Notes under the pieces: generated by a model
Told to the model about the DNA's origin: nothing
What the model saw: only the letters and a program-made list of their open reading frames with translations
Databases searched by the model: none
Origin: UBA11524 sp963617205
Lineage (GTDB): Bacteria > Bacillota > Clostridia > Christensenellales > Aristaeellaceae
Length of the DNA: 64,000 bases
Reading direction: 5' to 3'
Assembly: GCA_963617205.1 (NCBI GenBank)
Contig: CAVEOA010000002.1
Span: 130,188 to 194,187 of the forward strand
Shown here: piece after piece, positions 35,017 through 44,083 of the stretch
Position numbering within the stretch: position 1 is the first letter of the stretch
Layout: every line of letters begins with the position of its first letter
Made by a program: the position numbers and the translations under genes

Positions 35017-35048
35017 CAAGGCATCAGACCGCGAAAGGAGCCAGCTCG

Positions 35049-35756
35049 ATGATTCCGACACCTCATATCACCGCCAAAGAGGGCGATTTCGCCCGCACGG
35101 TCCTCATGCCCGGCGATCCGCTCCGTTCCCAGTACATCGCCGAGCACTATCTTCAGGACGCCGTCCTCGTCAATAACACGCGCGGCGTGCAGGGGTATAC
35201 CGGCTTCTATCACGGCAAGCGCGTATCCGTCATGGCTTCCGGCATAGGCATTCCTTCCATCGGCATCTATTCCTATGAGCTGTATCAATTCTACGGCGTG
35301 GAAAACATCATCCGCGTCGGCTCGGCAGGGATGCTCAGCCCGAAGCTCAAGGTGCGCGACATCGTCCTCGGCATGAGCGCGTACACCAACAGCAGCTTCG
35401 GCCTTCAATACGGCTTTCAGGGGAGCTTCGCGCCGTGCTGCTCATACGAGCTGCTGTCCGCCGCCATGAACGCCGCCAAGAAAATGGGCATCACGCCGGT
35501 CGCCGGTGCGCTGTACTCCACCGACACATACTATGACGAGCGCACTCCGCCCTACGGCGCGGTGCTTCGCGAGCTGGGCGTGCTGGCCATTGAGATGGAA
35601 GCCGCCGGATTGTACCTGAACGCATCGAGGCTCGGCAAAAATGCGCTGGCCATCTGCACCATCTCCGACAATCCCTTCACCGGCGAGGAGCTTGACGCCG
35701 AGGCGCGTCAGAACACCTTCACGCAGATGATGGAAATCGCGCTGGAAATCGCATAA
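35049..35756 (+). CDS. deoD: Purine-nucleoside phosphorylase, DeoD type
   Basis: Cleaves purine (deoxy)nucleosides with phosphate to base and (deoxy)ribose 1-phosphate. MIPTPHITAKEGDFA, LMPGDPLRSQYIAE, the GIGIPSIGIYSYEL phosphate-site region, IRVGSAGML and the late EMEAAGLYLNA with TISDNPFTGE are diagnostic. The ATG at 35049 with AAAGGAG upstream gives 235 residues. It could work with the adenine deaminase at 45.7 kb in purine salvage. A single-gene unit. Confidence 0.95.
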   Translation: MIPTPHITAKEGDFARTVLMPGDPLRSQYIAEHYLQDAVLVNNTRGVQGYTGFYHGKRVSVMASGIGIPSIGIYSYELYQFYGVENIIRVGSAGMLSPKLKVRDIVLGMSAYTNSSFGLQYGFQGSFAPCCSYELLSAAMNAAKKMGITPVAGALYSTDTYYDERTPPYGAVLRELGVLAIEMEAAGLYLNASRLGKNALAICTISDNPFTGEELDAEARQNTFTQMMEIALEIA

Positions 35757-35774
35757 GACAATACTGCACAATAA

Positions 35775-35820
35775 AAGCTGAAGGAGCCTTGCCCGATGGG
35801 GGCACTCCTTCAGCTTATTT
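35775..35820. terminator. Bidirectional terminator deoD / rarA
   Basis: AAGCTGAAGGAG and CTCCTTCAGCTT form a 12-pair stem with T-rich sequence after it and A-rich sequence before it, so it can act on both converging units. Confidence 0.85.
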
Positions 35821-37125
35821 CTTTCTCTGATTTTCCTTCCATGCGCGGATTTCCTCAAGGCGCGCCTTGTACCGTGCCTCGTTGCCCTGCTCGGTCGGCA
35901 GATAATAGCGCTTGCCGCGCAGCGAGTCAGGCAGGCATTCCATCGCGGATAGCTTCTCCTTCGTATCATGCGCGTACACGTAGCCATTGCCGTAGCCAAG
36001 GCTCTTCATCAGTCCGGTCGGGGCATTGCGGATCTGCAGCGGCACAGGTTCGGCAATCTGGCGCAGCGCATCGTCCTTCGCAGACTCATACGCCATATAC
36101 AGCGCGTTCGATTTCGGCGCCATCGCCATGTACACGACTGCGTGCGTCAGATGCACCGAGCATTCCGGCATACCAAGAAAGTGACACGCCTGATACGCCG
36201 CGACCGCCGTTTCCAGCGCACGCGAATCCGCCAGCCCGATATCCTCGCTTGCAAAGCGAACAACCCGCCGCGCCACATACAGCGGATCCTCGCCGCCTTC
36301 CAGCATCCGCGCCAGCCAATAGACCGCCGCGTCCGGGTCGGAATTGCGCATCGACTTATGCAGTGCGCTGATGAGGTCGTAATGCCCGTCGCCCTTCTTG
36401 TCGTAGAGCAGCGACCGCCGGGATGTACATTGCAGCACGGTTTCCTCGGTCACATGCGTCACGCCGTTTTCATCCAAATCGCCGTTCAGCACGACCATTT
36501 CCAGCGTGGAGAGCGCCATTCTTGCATCGCCGCCGGAAAAGGACGCAATCGCGCGCAGGAGCTCCTCCGCGATGTCGATTGACTGTCCGCCGAAGCCGCG
36601 AGGATCATTGAGCGCCCGCTTGAGCAGCGACAGGATGTCCGATTCCTTCAGCGCGTGAAGCACAAACACGCGGCACCGCGACAGGAGTGCGCCGTTCACC
36701 TCGAACGACGGGTTTTCGGTCGTCGCGCCGATGAGCACGATGCTGCCCTTCTCGACATACGGCAGAAACGCGTCCTGCTGCGCCTTGTTGAAGCGGTGGA
36801 TTTCGTCCACGAACACAATCGTGCGGATGCCGAGCATGCGGTCGTTCTCCGCCTGCTCCATGACCTGCCGGATATCCTTAATGCCGCTGCTGACGGCGGA
36901 GAAATTGATGAAGCTGCTCTTCGTCCGCCGGGCGATAATCCGCGCAAGCGTCGTTTTGCCGACTCCCGGCGGTCCCCAGAAGATCATGGACGGCACATGA
37001 TCGCCCTCAATCAGCCTCCTGAGCACCTTTCCCTGACCGAGCAGCTGCTCCTGTCCGGCGAATTCATCGAGCGTCGTCGGGCGAAGGCGCTCCGCCAGCG
37101 GTGACAGCGATGTCGCCTGATCCAT
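35815..37125 (-). CDS. rarA: Replication-associated recombination protein A (MgsA/RarA)
   Basis: AAA+ ATPase related to clamp loaders that acts at stalled replication forks. Walker A is WGPPGVGKTTLA, Walker B is VFVDEIHRFNK, sensor 1 is GATTENPSFEVN, and the C-terminal tetramerisation domain includes KSMRNSDPDAAVYWLARM and DIGLADSRA. 436 residues. It is the last gene of the gyrB-gyrA unit, 50 bases after an MBL hydrolase. Confidence 0.96.
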   Translation of the reverse strand: MDQATSLSPLAERLRPTTLDEFAGQEQLLGQGKVLRRLIEGDHVPSMIFWGPPGVGKTTLARIIARRTKSSFINFSAVSSGIKDIRQVMEQAENDRMLGIRTIVFVDEIHRFNKAQQDAFLPYVEKGSIVLIGATTENPSFEVNGALLSRCRVFVLHALKESDILSLLKRALNDPRGFGGQSIDIAEELLRAIASFSGGDARMALSTLEMVVLNGDLDENGVTHVTEETVLQCTSRRSLLYDKKGDGHYDLISALHKSMRNSDPDAAVYWLARMLEGGEDPLYVARRVVRFASEDIGLADSRALETAVAAYQACHFLGMPECSVHLTHAVVYMAMAPKSNALYMAYESAKDDALRQIAEPVPLQIRNAPTGLMKSLGYGNGYVYAHDTKEKLSAMECLPDSLRGKRYYLPTEQGNEARYKARLEEIRAWKENQRKK

Positions 37126-37175
37126 GTTTTCCTCCCTTTACAGCCGCCTGATTTGAACCGCCCTGTAAGCGATTC

Positions 37176-38045
37176 CTAAAAATCGACGGCCGACAAATCC
37201 TGCATCAGCCACACCTGACCGTCTGTGCGGAACACGATGCCGTCACTGTCGGTGTAGGCCGCCTTGATTCGGGCTTTTTCCAGCTGCTGACCTGCGTACG
37301 GCGCACGCGTCGGCTTCGCGGTGATGACGCACAGGCTCGGTGCGATCACGTTGAGCAGGGTTTTGTTCATCGCGGCATGCCCGTGATGCGGATACTTGAG
37401 GATGTCGGCATGCACATCCTCGCCGGATGACAGGAGCGCCTCCTGCCCCATCGTTTCGATGTCCGCAAGCATCAGCATCCGCCTTTCGCCGAGCGACACC
37501 ATCGTCAGCAGCGAACGGTTGTTGACCGTCTTGCCGGTGTTTTCGGGCAAAATCAGCCGGATTTCCGCACGTCCCAGCGTCAGCACATCGCCGTCCGATG
37601 GACTTACCGCCGGAACGCCTGCCGCAGCGAGGACCTTCGCCATTTTCTTCGACCAGTCGTTTTCGTTTTCCGGAAAGGACGTTATATACTGCCCGACCGG
37701 ATACTTGCTGACAATCGCCTCAAAGCCCGGCTCATGGTCATGATGCGGATGCGTGCAGACAACCCAGTCGAAAGCTGTGATGCCCATCTGTTCAATCGCG
37801 GACATCACCGCCTCCTCCTGCGCGTAACCACCCGCGTCAATCATCGCGGCATGACCGTCGCACACGAGGATGCACGCGTCGGCGAACGTCATCTGCGGAT
37901 AGACGACCGTCAGCACGGATGCATCCGCTGCGAACTGCACCGACACGTGCGTGTGCCCCCGAAGGTCAAGGACAGCGTTTTCTGCCGCTGCCGCCGGAAT
38001 CATCATCAGCAGCATGGTCAGCACAAGGCAAATGCGTTTGCGCAA
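37176..38045 (-). CDS. Exported ComEC-like metallo-beta-lactamase-fold hydrolase
   Basis: Secreted MBL-fold protein with a signal peptide (to about residue 21, AAA). Metal motifs are CTHPHHDHEPG, an early MIDAGG, a LMLADIETMG loop and YPHHGHAAMN. It is similar in size and architecture to the hydrolase at 20030-20896 but clearly diverged. It lies between a membrane protein and rarA within the gyrase unit, though nothing ties it to replication. Substrate unknown. Confidence 0.85.
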   Translation of the reverse strand: MRKRICLVLTMLLMMIPAAAAENAVLDLRGHTHVSVQFAADASVLTVVYPQMTFADACILVCDGHAAMIDAGGYAQEEAVMSAIEQMGITAFDWVVCTHPHHDHEPGFEAIVSKYPVGQYITSFPENENDWSKKMAKVLAAAGVPAVSPSDGDVLTLGRAEIRLILPENTGKTVNNRSLLTMVSLGERRMLMLADIETMGQEALLSSGEDVHADILKYPHHGHAAMNKTLLNVIAPSLCVITAKPTRAPYAGQQLEKARIKAAYTDSDGIVFRTDGQVWLMQDLSAVDF

Positions 38046-38063
38046 AGGTCGCTCCCCTTTCGC

Positions 38064-38843
38064 TTACTTTTTGCGGAGCGCCTTGCCCTTTTCCTCGAGC
38101 CGCTCCAGCTCCTCTTGAAGCTTTTCGCGCTTTTCACGCAGGCTGTTCTTCATTTCCTCGCGCTTCGCCTTCAGGCGGGCAAGCAGCTCACGGTTATACA
38201 GCTGCATTTCCGGGAAGGCATGGAGCGGACGCCGCAGCAGGTAGCCCTGCGAGAGCAGCGCTTCGCGGACAGCGCGGGTGATGCTTTCCGTGCTGTCGCC
38301 GCGCACCTTTTCTGCCGCGCCGCGGATGCGCGTCAGGACATTCGCCGACACGACGCAGTCCGCGAGGAACAGCACTGTCAGCGCAATGCTCAGCCCATGC
38401 AGCCATCCTGCCGGCAGCTTCGCAAACAGAGCGAATGCCGCCGGCTTGAGCAGCCGCACGACCAGCACGCCCATCACGCCGAACGCCAGCAGATTGCTCA
38501 GGCAGACGCGGCCGTTGATGTTGAAGCGCTTCTGGGAGTAATCCCACCAGCGGGCGTGGAAGAGCTTCTCCATCAGCCAGCTGGTGATATATTCGAGGGT
38601 GCCGCACAGCACGAGCGCCAGCAGGAAGGTTGATTCGACGCGCTCCGTCCACAGGGGCAGAAAGTACGCCATCATGACCGAGCCGGTGCCGTAAATCGGG
38701 CAGAGCGGTCCCAGCAGAAAGCCGCGGTTGACGAAGCGGCGGAGTTCAATCAGCTTGCAGCAGACCTCCATGCACCAGCCAAGGAAGCTGCACGCGAAGA
38801 ACAGCAGCGTATACATTTCGATTTCCGTCAGCACGGTCAGCAT
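38064..38843 (-). CDS. CmpB-type putative ABC transporter permease (PF06541-like)
   Basis: Membrane protein annotated in many Firmicutes as a putative ABC transporter permease, though no ATPase partner is usually found. It has about five hydrophobic helices in residues 1-165, with the family features FLGWCMEVCCKLI, NRGFLLGPLCPIYG, LEYITSWLMEKLF and RWWDYSQKRFNINGRVCL. A charged coiled-coil tail (about 215-259) follows. It lies 27 bases downstream of gyrA and 18 bases before the MBL hydrolase. Function unknown. Confidence 0.8.
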   Translation of the reverse strand: MLTVLTEIEMYTLLFFACSFLGWCMEVCCKLIELRRFVNRGFLLGPLCPIYGTGSVMMAYFLPLWTERVESTFLLALVLCGTLEYITSWLMEKLFHARWWDYSQKRFNINGRVCLSNLLAFGVMGVLVVRLLKPAAFALFAKLPAGWLHGLSIALTVLFLADCVVSANVLTRIRGAAEKVRGDSTESITRAVREALLSQGYLLRRPLHAFPEMQLYNRELLARLKAKREEMKNSLREKREKLQEELERLEEKGKALRKK

Positions 38844-38870
38844 TGCTCCTTTCGGGACTTTGTCTACGCC

Positions 38871-41477
38871 TTAGATATCGTCGTCCTCAGGCGTGTTTGC
38901 TTCCTCTTCACCGCCGAGGTCCATGTCGAGGTCAGATGCGCTGCCGACGTTTTCCGCCGTGTCAGCGTTGTCTGACGGTTCGACAGCTTCTGCCGAATCG
39001 GCGGCTTCTGCCGAATGGACAGCCGTTTCCGGCTCGGCGGCTTCATCGGCTTCTTCTTCCTTGTCCGCACGGGCAACGCTGATGATGCGGCTGCCCTCCT
39101 GCAGCTTCATCAGGCGGACGCCCTGCGAATTGCGCCCGCAGATGCGAATATCCTCCACGCGGTTGCGGATAATGGTGCCGTCATCCGTGATGAGCAGGAT
39201 GTCCTCCTCCGGCTGCACCATCAGCAGCGCAGTGAGTTCGCCCGTCTTGTCCGTCAGCTTTGCGGCGAGGATGCCCTTGCCGTTGCGCCCCTGCTCGCGG
39301 TACTCGTCAGGATTGGTGCGCTTGCCGTAGCCAAGGCTCGTGATGGACAGCACGTCTGCCCCCTCTTCAATGGGCATCATGTCGATGATTTCGTCATCCT
39401 CATCGAGCTTCATGGACTTCACGCCCATCGATGCGCGACCCATCGGGCGAATGTGCTTCTCGTTGAAGCGGATGCACATGCCCTTGCGGCTGCCCAGCAG
39501 GATTTCGTCATTTCCATCCGTGCGCACAACGCCAATCAGCTCGTCATCCTCCTTGAGGACGATGGCAATCAGGCCGTTCTTGCGCAGGTTCGCAAATTCG
39601 CTGTACGGCGTTTTCTTAATCATGCCCTGACGCGTCGCCATGACGAGGTTTTCCTCGCCGAGCGCATCGCTGACCTCCACCATGCAGGTGACCTTCTCGT
39701 CCGAAGCAATTTGCAGCAGGTTGACAATCGCCGTGCCGCGTGCCGTGCGGCTCGCCTCCGGAATCTGATAACACTTGAGCGTGTAGGCGCGTCCCTTGTT
39801 GGTGAAGAACATGATCTGGTCATGCGTCGACGTCACGCGCATCTGCACCGTGTAGTCCTCTTCCTTTGTCGCCATGCCGGTCACGCCGCGTCCGCCGCGG
39901 TTCTGTGCGCGGTAGACGGACTTCGGCGTGCGCTTGACATAGCCCTGACGCGTCAGGACGACGACCATGTCCTCTTCCTGAATCAGGTCCTCCACGTCGA
40001 TTTCCCCGTCGATGGTCGTCAGCTCGGTGCGGCGCTTGTCGGCGAACTTATCGCGGATGGCGGTGATTTCCTTCTTGATAACCTCCATCAGCAGGCGCTC
40101 GTCCGCGAGAATCGCCTGCAAACGTGCAATCTCCTTCTCGAGGTCGTCATACTCCTGCTGAAGGCGGTCGCGTTCCAGACCGGTCAGGCGCGCCAGACGC
40201 ATGTCCAGAATGGCCTGCGCCTGCTTGTCGGAGAAGGCGAAGCGGTCAATCAGCGCAGTCTTTGCTTCGTTGGTGTCCTTGCTGGAGCGGATGATGGACA
40301 CAATCTCATCGATGTGATCCAGCGCCTTCAGCAGACCCTCCAAAATGTGTGCGCGTGCCTGCGCCTTGTTCAGGTCGAAGCGCGTGCGGCGCGTCACGAC
40401 GTCCTTCTGATGCTCCAGATAGTAGTACACCATGTCGCGGAGCGTCAGGATTTTCGGCTGACCGTTCACCAGCGCGAGCATATTCGCGCCGAACGCCTCC
40501 TGCAGGGACGTGTGCTTGTAGAGCGTGTTGAGGATGACCTGCGGATACACATCCTTCTTCAGCTCGATGACGATGCGCATGCCCTGACGGTCGGATTCAT
40601 CGCGGATATCGCTGATGCCCTCGACGCGCTTTTCATGCACCAGCTCGGCGATTTTCTCCACCAGCTTCGCCTTGTTGACCTGATACGGGATTTCCGTCAC
40701 GACGATGCGGCTGCGGTTGCCGCTCATCTGCTCGATGTTCGTCTTTGCGCGAACCTCGATGCGCCCGTGACCGGTGAAGTACGTTTCACGGATGCCGCGC
40801 CGACCCAGGATGATGCCGCCAGTCGGGAAGTCCGGTCCCTTGATGTGCTGCATCAGGTCGTCAATCGTGCAGTCCGGGTTGTCAATCATGCAGATAACGC
40901 CGTCAATGACCTCGCCGAGGTTGTGCGGCGGAATGTTCGTCGCCATGCCGACCGCAATGCCGCTCGAGCCGTTCACCAGCAGGTTCGGGAAGCGGCTCGG
41001 CAGCACGGCAGGCTGCATGAGCGTTTCATCGAAGTTCGGGTAGAAGTCGACCGTGTCCTTCTCGATGCCCTCCAGCAGGTACGGGGTCAGCTTCGTCATG
41101 CGCGCCTCGGTGTAACGCATGGCAGCCGCGCCGTCGCCGTCAACCGAGCCGTAGTTGCCCTGACCGTCGACCAGCGGATAGCGGATGTTGAAGGGCTGTG
41201 CCAGACGCACCATCGCGTCATAGACGGACGAGTCGCCGTGCGGATGGAATTTGCCCAGCACATCGCCGACCAGACGCGCAGACTTGCGGTACGGCTTGTC
41301 CGGCGTCATGCCCAGCTCCTCCATGTCGTAGAGGATGCGGCGGTGCACGGGCTTCAGGCCGTCGCGCACGTCCGGCAGCGCACGGTCGATGATAACCGCC
41401 ATCGCGTAGGAAATGAAGGAGCGCTTCATCTCCTTCTCAAGGTTCACCGGGATGAGTTTGTCCTGTATGCTGCTCAT
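38871..41477 (-). CDS. gyrA: DNA gyrase subunit A
   Basis: Breakage-reunion subunit of gyrase. The active tyrosine is Tyr122 in AAAMRYTEARM; the quinolone-target region reads HPHGDSSVYDAMVR, with Ser83 and Asp87 in wild-type state. The C-terminal beta-pinwheel contains the gyrase-box-like QNRGGRGV, followed by an unusually long acidic tail rich in Glu, Ala and Asp (about the last 60 residues). 868 residues. It starts 28 bases after gyrB. Confidence 0.97.
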   Translation of the reverse strand: MSSIQDKLIPVNLEKEMKRSFISYAMAVIIDRALPDVRDGLKPVHRRILYDMEELGMTPDKPYRKSARLVGDVLGKFHPHGDSSVYDAMVRLAQPFNIRYPLVDGQGNYGSVDGDGAAAMRYTEARMTKLTPYLLEGIEKDTVDFYPNFDETLMQPAVLPSRFPNLLVNGSSGIAVGMATNIPPHNLGEVIDGVICMIDNPDCTIDDLMQHIKGPDFPTGGIILGRRGIRETYFTGHGRIEVRAKTNIEQMSGNRSRIVVTEIPYQVNKAKLVEKIAELVHEKRVEGISDIRDESDRQGMRIVIELKKDVYPQVILNTLYKHTSLQEAFGANMLALVNGQPKILTLRDMVYYYLEHQKDVVTRRTRFDLNKAQARAHILEGLLKALDHIDEIVSIIRSSKDTNEAKTALIDRFAFSDKQAQAILDMRLARLTGLERDRLQQEYDDLEKEIARLQAILADERLLMEVIKKEITAIRDKFADKRRTELTTIDGEIDVEDLIQEEDMVVVLTRQGYVKRTPKSVYRAQNRGGRGVTGMATKEEDYTVQMRVTSTHDQIMFFTNKGRAYTLKCYQIPEASRTARGTAIVNLLQIASDEKVTCMVEVSDALGEENLVMATRQGMIKKTPYSEFANLRKNGLIAIVLKEDDELIGVVRTDGNDEILLGSRKGMCIRFNEKHIRPMGRASMGVKSMKLDEDDEIIDMMPIEEGADVLSITSLGYGKRTNPDEYREQGRNGKGILAAKLTDKTGELTALLMVQPEEDILLITDDGTIIRNRVEDIRICGRNSQGVRLMKLQEGSRIISVARADKEEEADEAAEPETAVHSAEAADSAEAVEPSDNADTAENVGSASDLDMDLGGEEEANTPEDDDI

Positions 41478-41505
41478 GTTTTATCTCCAATTCTGCGGGG
41501 GAATC

Positions 41506-43572
41506 TTACACATCCAGATCCTGGACCAAGTCTGCGTTCTCCTCGATGAACTTTCTTCTCGGCTCGACCTGATCGCCCATGAGCAGCGTGAAAATTTCAT
41601 CCGCTGCCATCGCGTCCTCGGGCGTAATCTGCATCATGGTGCGCGTTTCGGGGTTCATGGTCGTCTGCCAGAGCTGCTCGGCGCTCATTTCGCCCAGACC
41701 CTTGTAGCGCTGGATATCCGGCTTGGGGTCGCGTCCGATTTCGTCCAGCAGCTTTTGCAGCTCGTCGTCATCGTAGACGTACTTCTCCATCTTGCCCTTT
41801 GTCACCTTGTACAGCGGCGGCATCGCGGCGTACACGTAGCCCTTTTCAACCAGCGGGCGCATGTAGCGGTAGAAGAACGTGAGCATCAGAATGCGGATAT
41901 GCGCGCCGTCAACGTCCGCGTCCGTCATGCAGACGATGCGATGATAGCGCAGCTTCGATTCATCAAATTCATCGCCGAAGCCGCAGCCGAACGCCGTCAG
42001 CATGCTCTTAATTTCGTTGTTGCCCAGCGCCTTGTCCAGCCGCGTCTTTTCGACATTGAGGATTTTGCCGCGCAGGGGCAGAATCGCCTGAAAATGACGG
42101 TCGCGCCCTTCCTTTGCGGAGCCGCCTGCGCTGTCGCCCTCAACGAGGAAGATTTCGCACTTGCTGGGGTCGCGTTCGGAGCAATCCGCCAGCTTGCCGG
42201 GCAGGGAGGCGGATTCAAGCACGGTCTTGCGGCGCGTCGCCTCGCGCGCCTTGCGGGCAGCCTCACGCGCACGCTGTGCGCTGACGCACCGTTCGACAAT
42301 CGCACGGCCGACCGTGGGGTTTTCCTCCAGATAGGTGGAGAGCTCTTCCTTCACGAGGTCGCTGACAACGCCGCGCACCTGACCGGAGCCGAGCTTCGAT
42401 TTCGTCTGGCTCTCGAACTGCGGATCCTCCATCTTGACGGACACAACCGCCGTCAGGCTCTCCTTAACGTCCTCGGACTTGAGGTTCGGCTCGGAGTCGC
42501 GCAGCAGCTTGTAGCGCCGCCCGTAATCGTTGATGGCGTTCGTCAGCGCGAAGGTGAAGCCTGCCAGATGCGTGCCGCCGTCGGGCGTTGCAATGTTGTT
42601 GACGAAGGTATAAATATTCTCGGCATAGGAGTCGTTATACTGCATCGCGACCTCGACCAGAATGCCGTCCTTTATGCCCTCGGTGTAAATCGGGTCGGGG
42701 AAAAGCGGCGCCTTGTTCTGATTGAGGTACTTGACAAATTCCTTCAGACCGCCCTCATAGAGGAAATCCTCCACCACGGGCGTTTCGCCGCGCTCATCCG
42801 TGAATACGATGCGGATGCCCTTGTTCAGGAATGCCATTTCGCGCAGGCGCTTCTTGAGCACATCAAAATCAAACGCGATGCCGCGCTCGAAAATGCCGTC
42901 CGGGTTGTCGTCCGACAGGATATCCGGCAGGAAGCGGATGGTCGTGCCGGTCCGGTCGGTTTCGCCGATAACGCGCAGGTCGTAGAGGTACTTGCCGCGT
43001 GAATACTCCTGCTGATACACCTTGCCGTCCTGATAGACCGTGACCGTCAGCGACTTCGACAGCGCATTCACGACCGACGCGCCAACGCCGTGCAGGCCGC
43101 CGGACACCTTATAGCCGCCGCCGCCGAACTTGCCGCCTGCATGCAGCACCGTCAGGCAGACCTCAACCGCCGGACGACCCATTTTCGGATGAATGCCAAC
43201 CGGGAAGCCGCGCCCGTCATCCTTCACGGAGACCGAGCCGTCACGATGCAGCGTCACATCGATGCGCTTGCAGAAGCCGGCAAGCGCCTCATCGACGGAA
43301 TTATCCACGATTTCGTACACAAGGTGGTGCAGTCCGCGGCTGTCCGTCGAGCCGATATACATGCCGGGACGCTTGCGCACAGCCTCCAGACCCTCCAGCA
43401 CCTGAATCTGCTCCTCGCCGTATTCGCTGGTGACCTGTGTCGCCTCCTGAATCTGCTGCTCGATTTCCTCCTCGGAACGATGTTCCTCGGAGCGATGCTC
43501 CTCGGGATGATTTTCATTGGCTTGCTGTTCCGTAGGATTGTTTTCCGTCATTTGCTGCTCGTCCTTCAACAT
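41506..43572 (-). CDS. gyrB: DNA gyrase subunit B
   Basis: ATPase subunit of gyrase. An atypical N-terminal extension of about 45 residues, rich in Glu/Gln with a repeated EEHRS, precedes the usual QVLEGLEAVRKRPGMYIGST. GHKL motifs EIVDNSVDEALAG and DDGRGFPVGIHP, the GGLHGVGASVVNALS loop, the Toprim EGDSAGGSAKEGRDR and DADVDGAHI are intact. GAGGTG precedes both the GTG at 43575 and the ATG at 43572; the ATG is chosen. It heads the unit gyrB-gyrA-membrane protein-MBL-rarA. Confidence 0.96.
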   Translation of the reverse strand: MLKDEQQMTENNPTEQQANENHPEEHRSEEHRSEEEIEQQIQEATQVTSEYGEEQIQVLEGLEAVRKRPGMYIGSTDSRGLHHLVYEIVDNSVDEALAGFCKRIDVTLHRDGSVSVKDDGRGFPVGIHPKMGRPAVEVCLTVLHAGGKFGGGGYKVSGGLHGVGASVVNALSKSLTVTVYQDGKVYQQEYSRGKYLYDLRVIGETDRTGTTIRFLPDILSDDNPDGIFERGIAFDFDVLKKRLREMAFLNKGIRIVFTDERGETPVVEDFLYEGGLKEFVKYLNQNKAPLFPDPIYTEGIKDGILVEVAMQYNDSYAENIYTFVNNIATPDGGTHLAGFTFALTNAINDYGRRYKLLRDSEPNLKSEDVKESLTAVVSVKMEDPQFESQTKSKLGSGQVRGVVSDLVKEELSTYLEENPTVGRAIVERCVSAQRAREAARKAREATRRKTVLESASLPGKLADCSERDPSKCEIFLVEGDSAGGSAKEGRDRHFQAILPLRGKILNVEKTRLDKALGNNEIKSMLTAFGCGFGDEFDESKLRYHRIVCMTDADVDGAHIRILMLTFFYRYMRPLVEKGYVYAAMPPLYKVTKGKMEKYVYDDDELQKLLDEIGRDPKPDIQRYKGLGEMSAEQLWQTTMNPETRTMMQITPEDAMAADEIFTLLMGDQVEPRRKFIEENADLVQDLDV

Positions 43573-43666
43573 CACTGCACCTCACAAAATAACATCGGAC
43601 GAAGCGCCGCCAACCGACAGACGCTCCGCCCGAAAAAGCGTCAGAAAAGGGAAATTTACCATAATA

Positions 43667-43672
43667 ATTATA
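43667..43672 (-). promoter_or_regulatory. -10 element of the gyrB unit
   Basis: TATAAT on the minus strand about 95 bases before gyrB, in an AT-rich stretch. No good -35 is present at 16-18 bases. Confidence 0.4.
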
Positions 43673-43774
43673 TCACTTTTCCGCCCAAAAGAAAAGGGGT
43701 TTCTTCATTATAATTGTATTCCATCGCATCATCCCAGATCGTGCAACTAAAGAACGGCAATATCGTCAAACAAG

Positions 43775-43809
43775 CAAAAGGTCTGGCTGCCCTTTCGAGC
43801 AGTCAGACC
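43775..43809 (-). terminator. Terminator after the DUF1593-like remnant
   Basis: On the minus strand GGTCTGACTGC and GCAGCCAGACC pair, followed by TTTTGCTTGTTT. It ends the transcript from the feruloyl-esterase-like gene. Confidence 0.8.
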
Positions 43810-43826
43810 CTGTTTGTGTGGTTGAA

Positions 43827-44078
43827 TTACTGTGCAGCTTCCTCATCGGCGGCAACCGTCACGATCACGCGCTGATAGCGGGTAATCGGAAGGTCGTCAT
43901 CGTCCTGAGCTTCCACGATGATGTGGATGGTATCGCCGATTTTCGCATCTTCCGGCACCACGAAGCTCACCTGATCGCCTTCGCCGGCAACGAGCTCAAC
44001 GTCCTCAGCATAGGTGTCGGCGTCGCCGTACTGCCAGAAGGTAACATTAGAATGCAAGTTTGGACATCCTGCGCCTAA
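43827..44078 (-). pseudogene. Orphan remnant of a DUF1593-type C-terminal domain
   Basis: An open frame of about 84 codons without an ATG or ribosome-binding site; the first usable codon is a TTG at 44057. It reads FWQYGDADTYA, then FVVPEDAKIGDTIHIIVEAQDDD and LPITRYQRVIVTV, which matches the C-terminal beta-sandwich of DUF1593 (nucleoside hydrolase-like, cellulose-binding) proteins. The catalytic part is absent: the frame opens only five bases after the stop of the feruloyl-esterase-like gene. It looks like the 3' end left when another gene inserted or recombined here. Confidence 0.65.
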
Positions 44079-44083
44079 TCATA

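Noticed and set aside
39015..41549. 844-codon plus-strand frame opposite gyrA
   Set aside because: High-GC codon bias of gyrA leaves the antisense frame open; the translation is His/Arg/Val-rich without motifs or ribosome-binding site.
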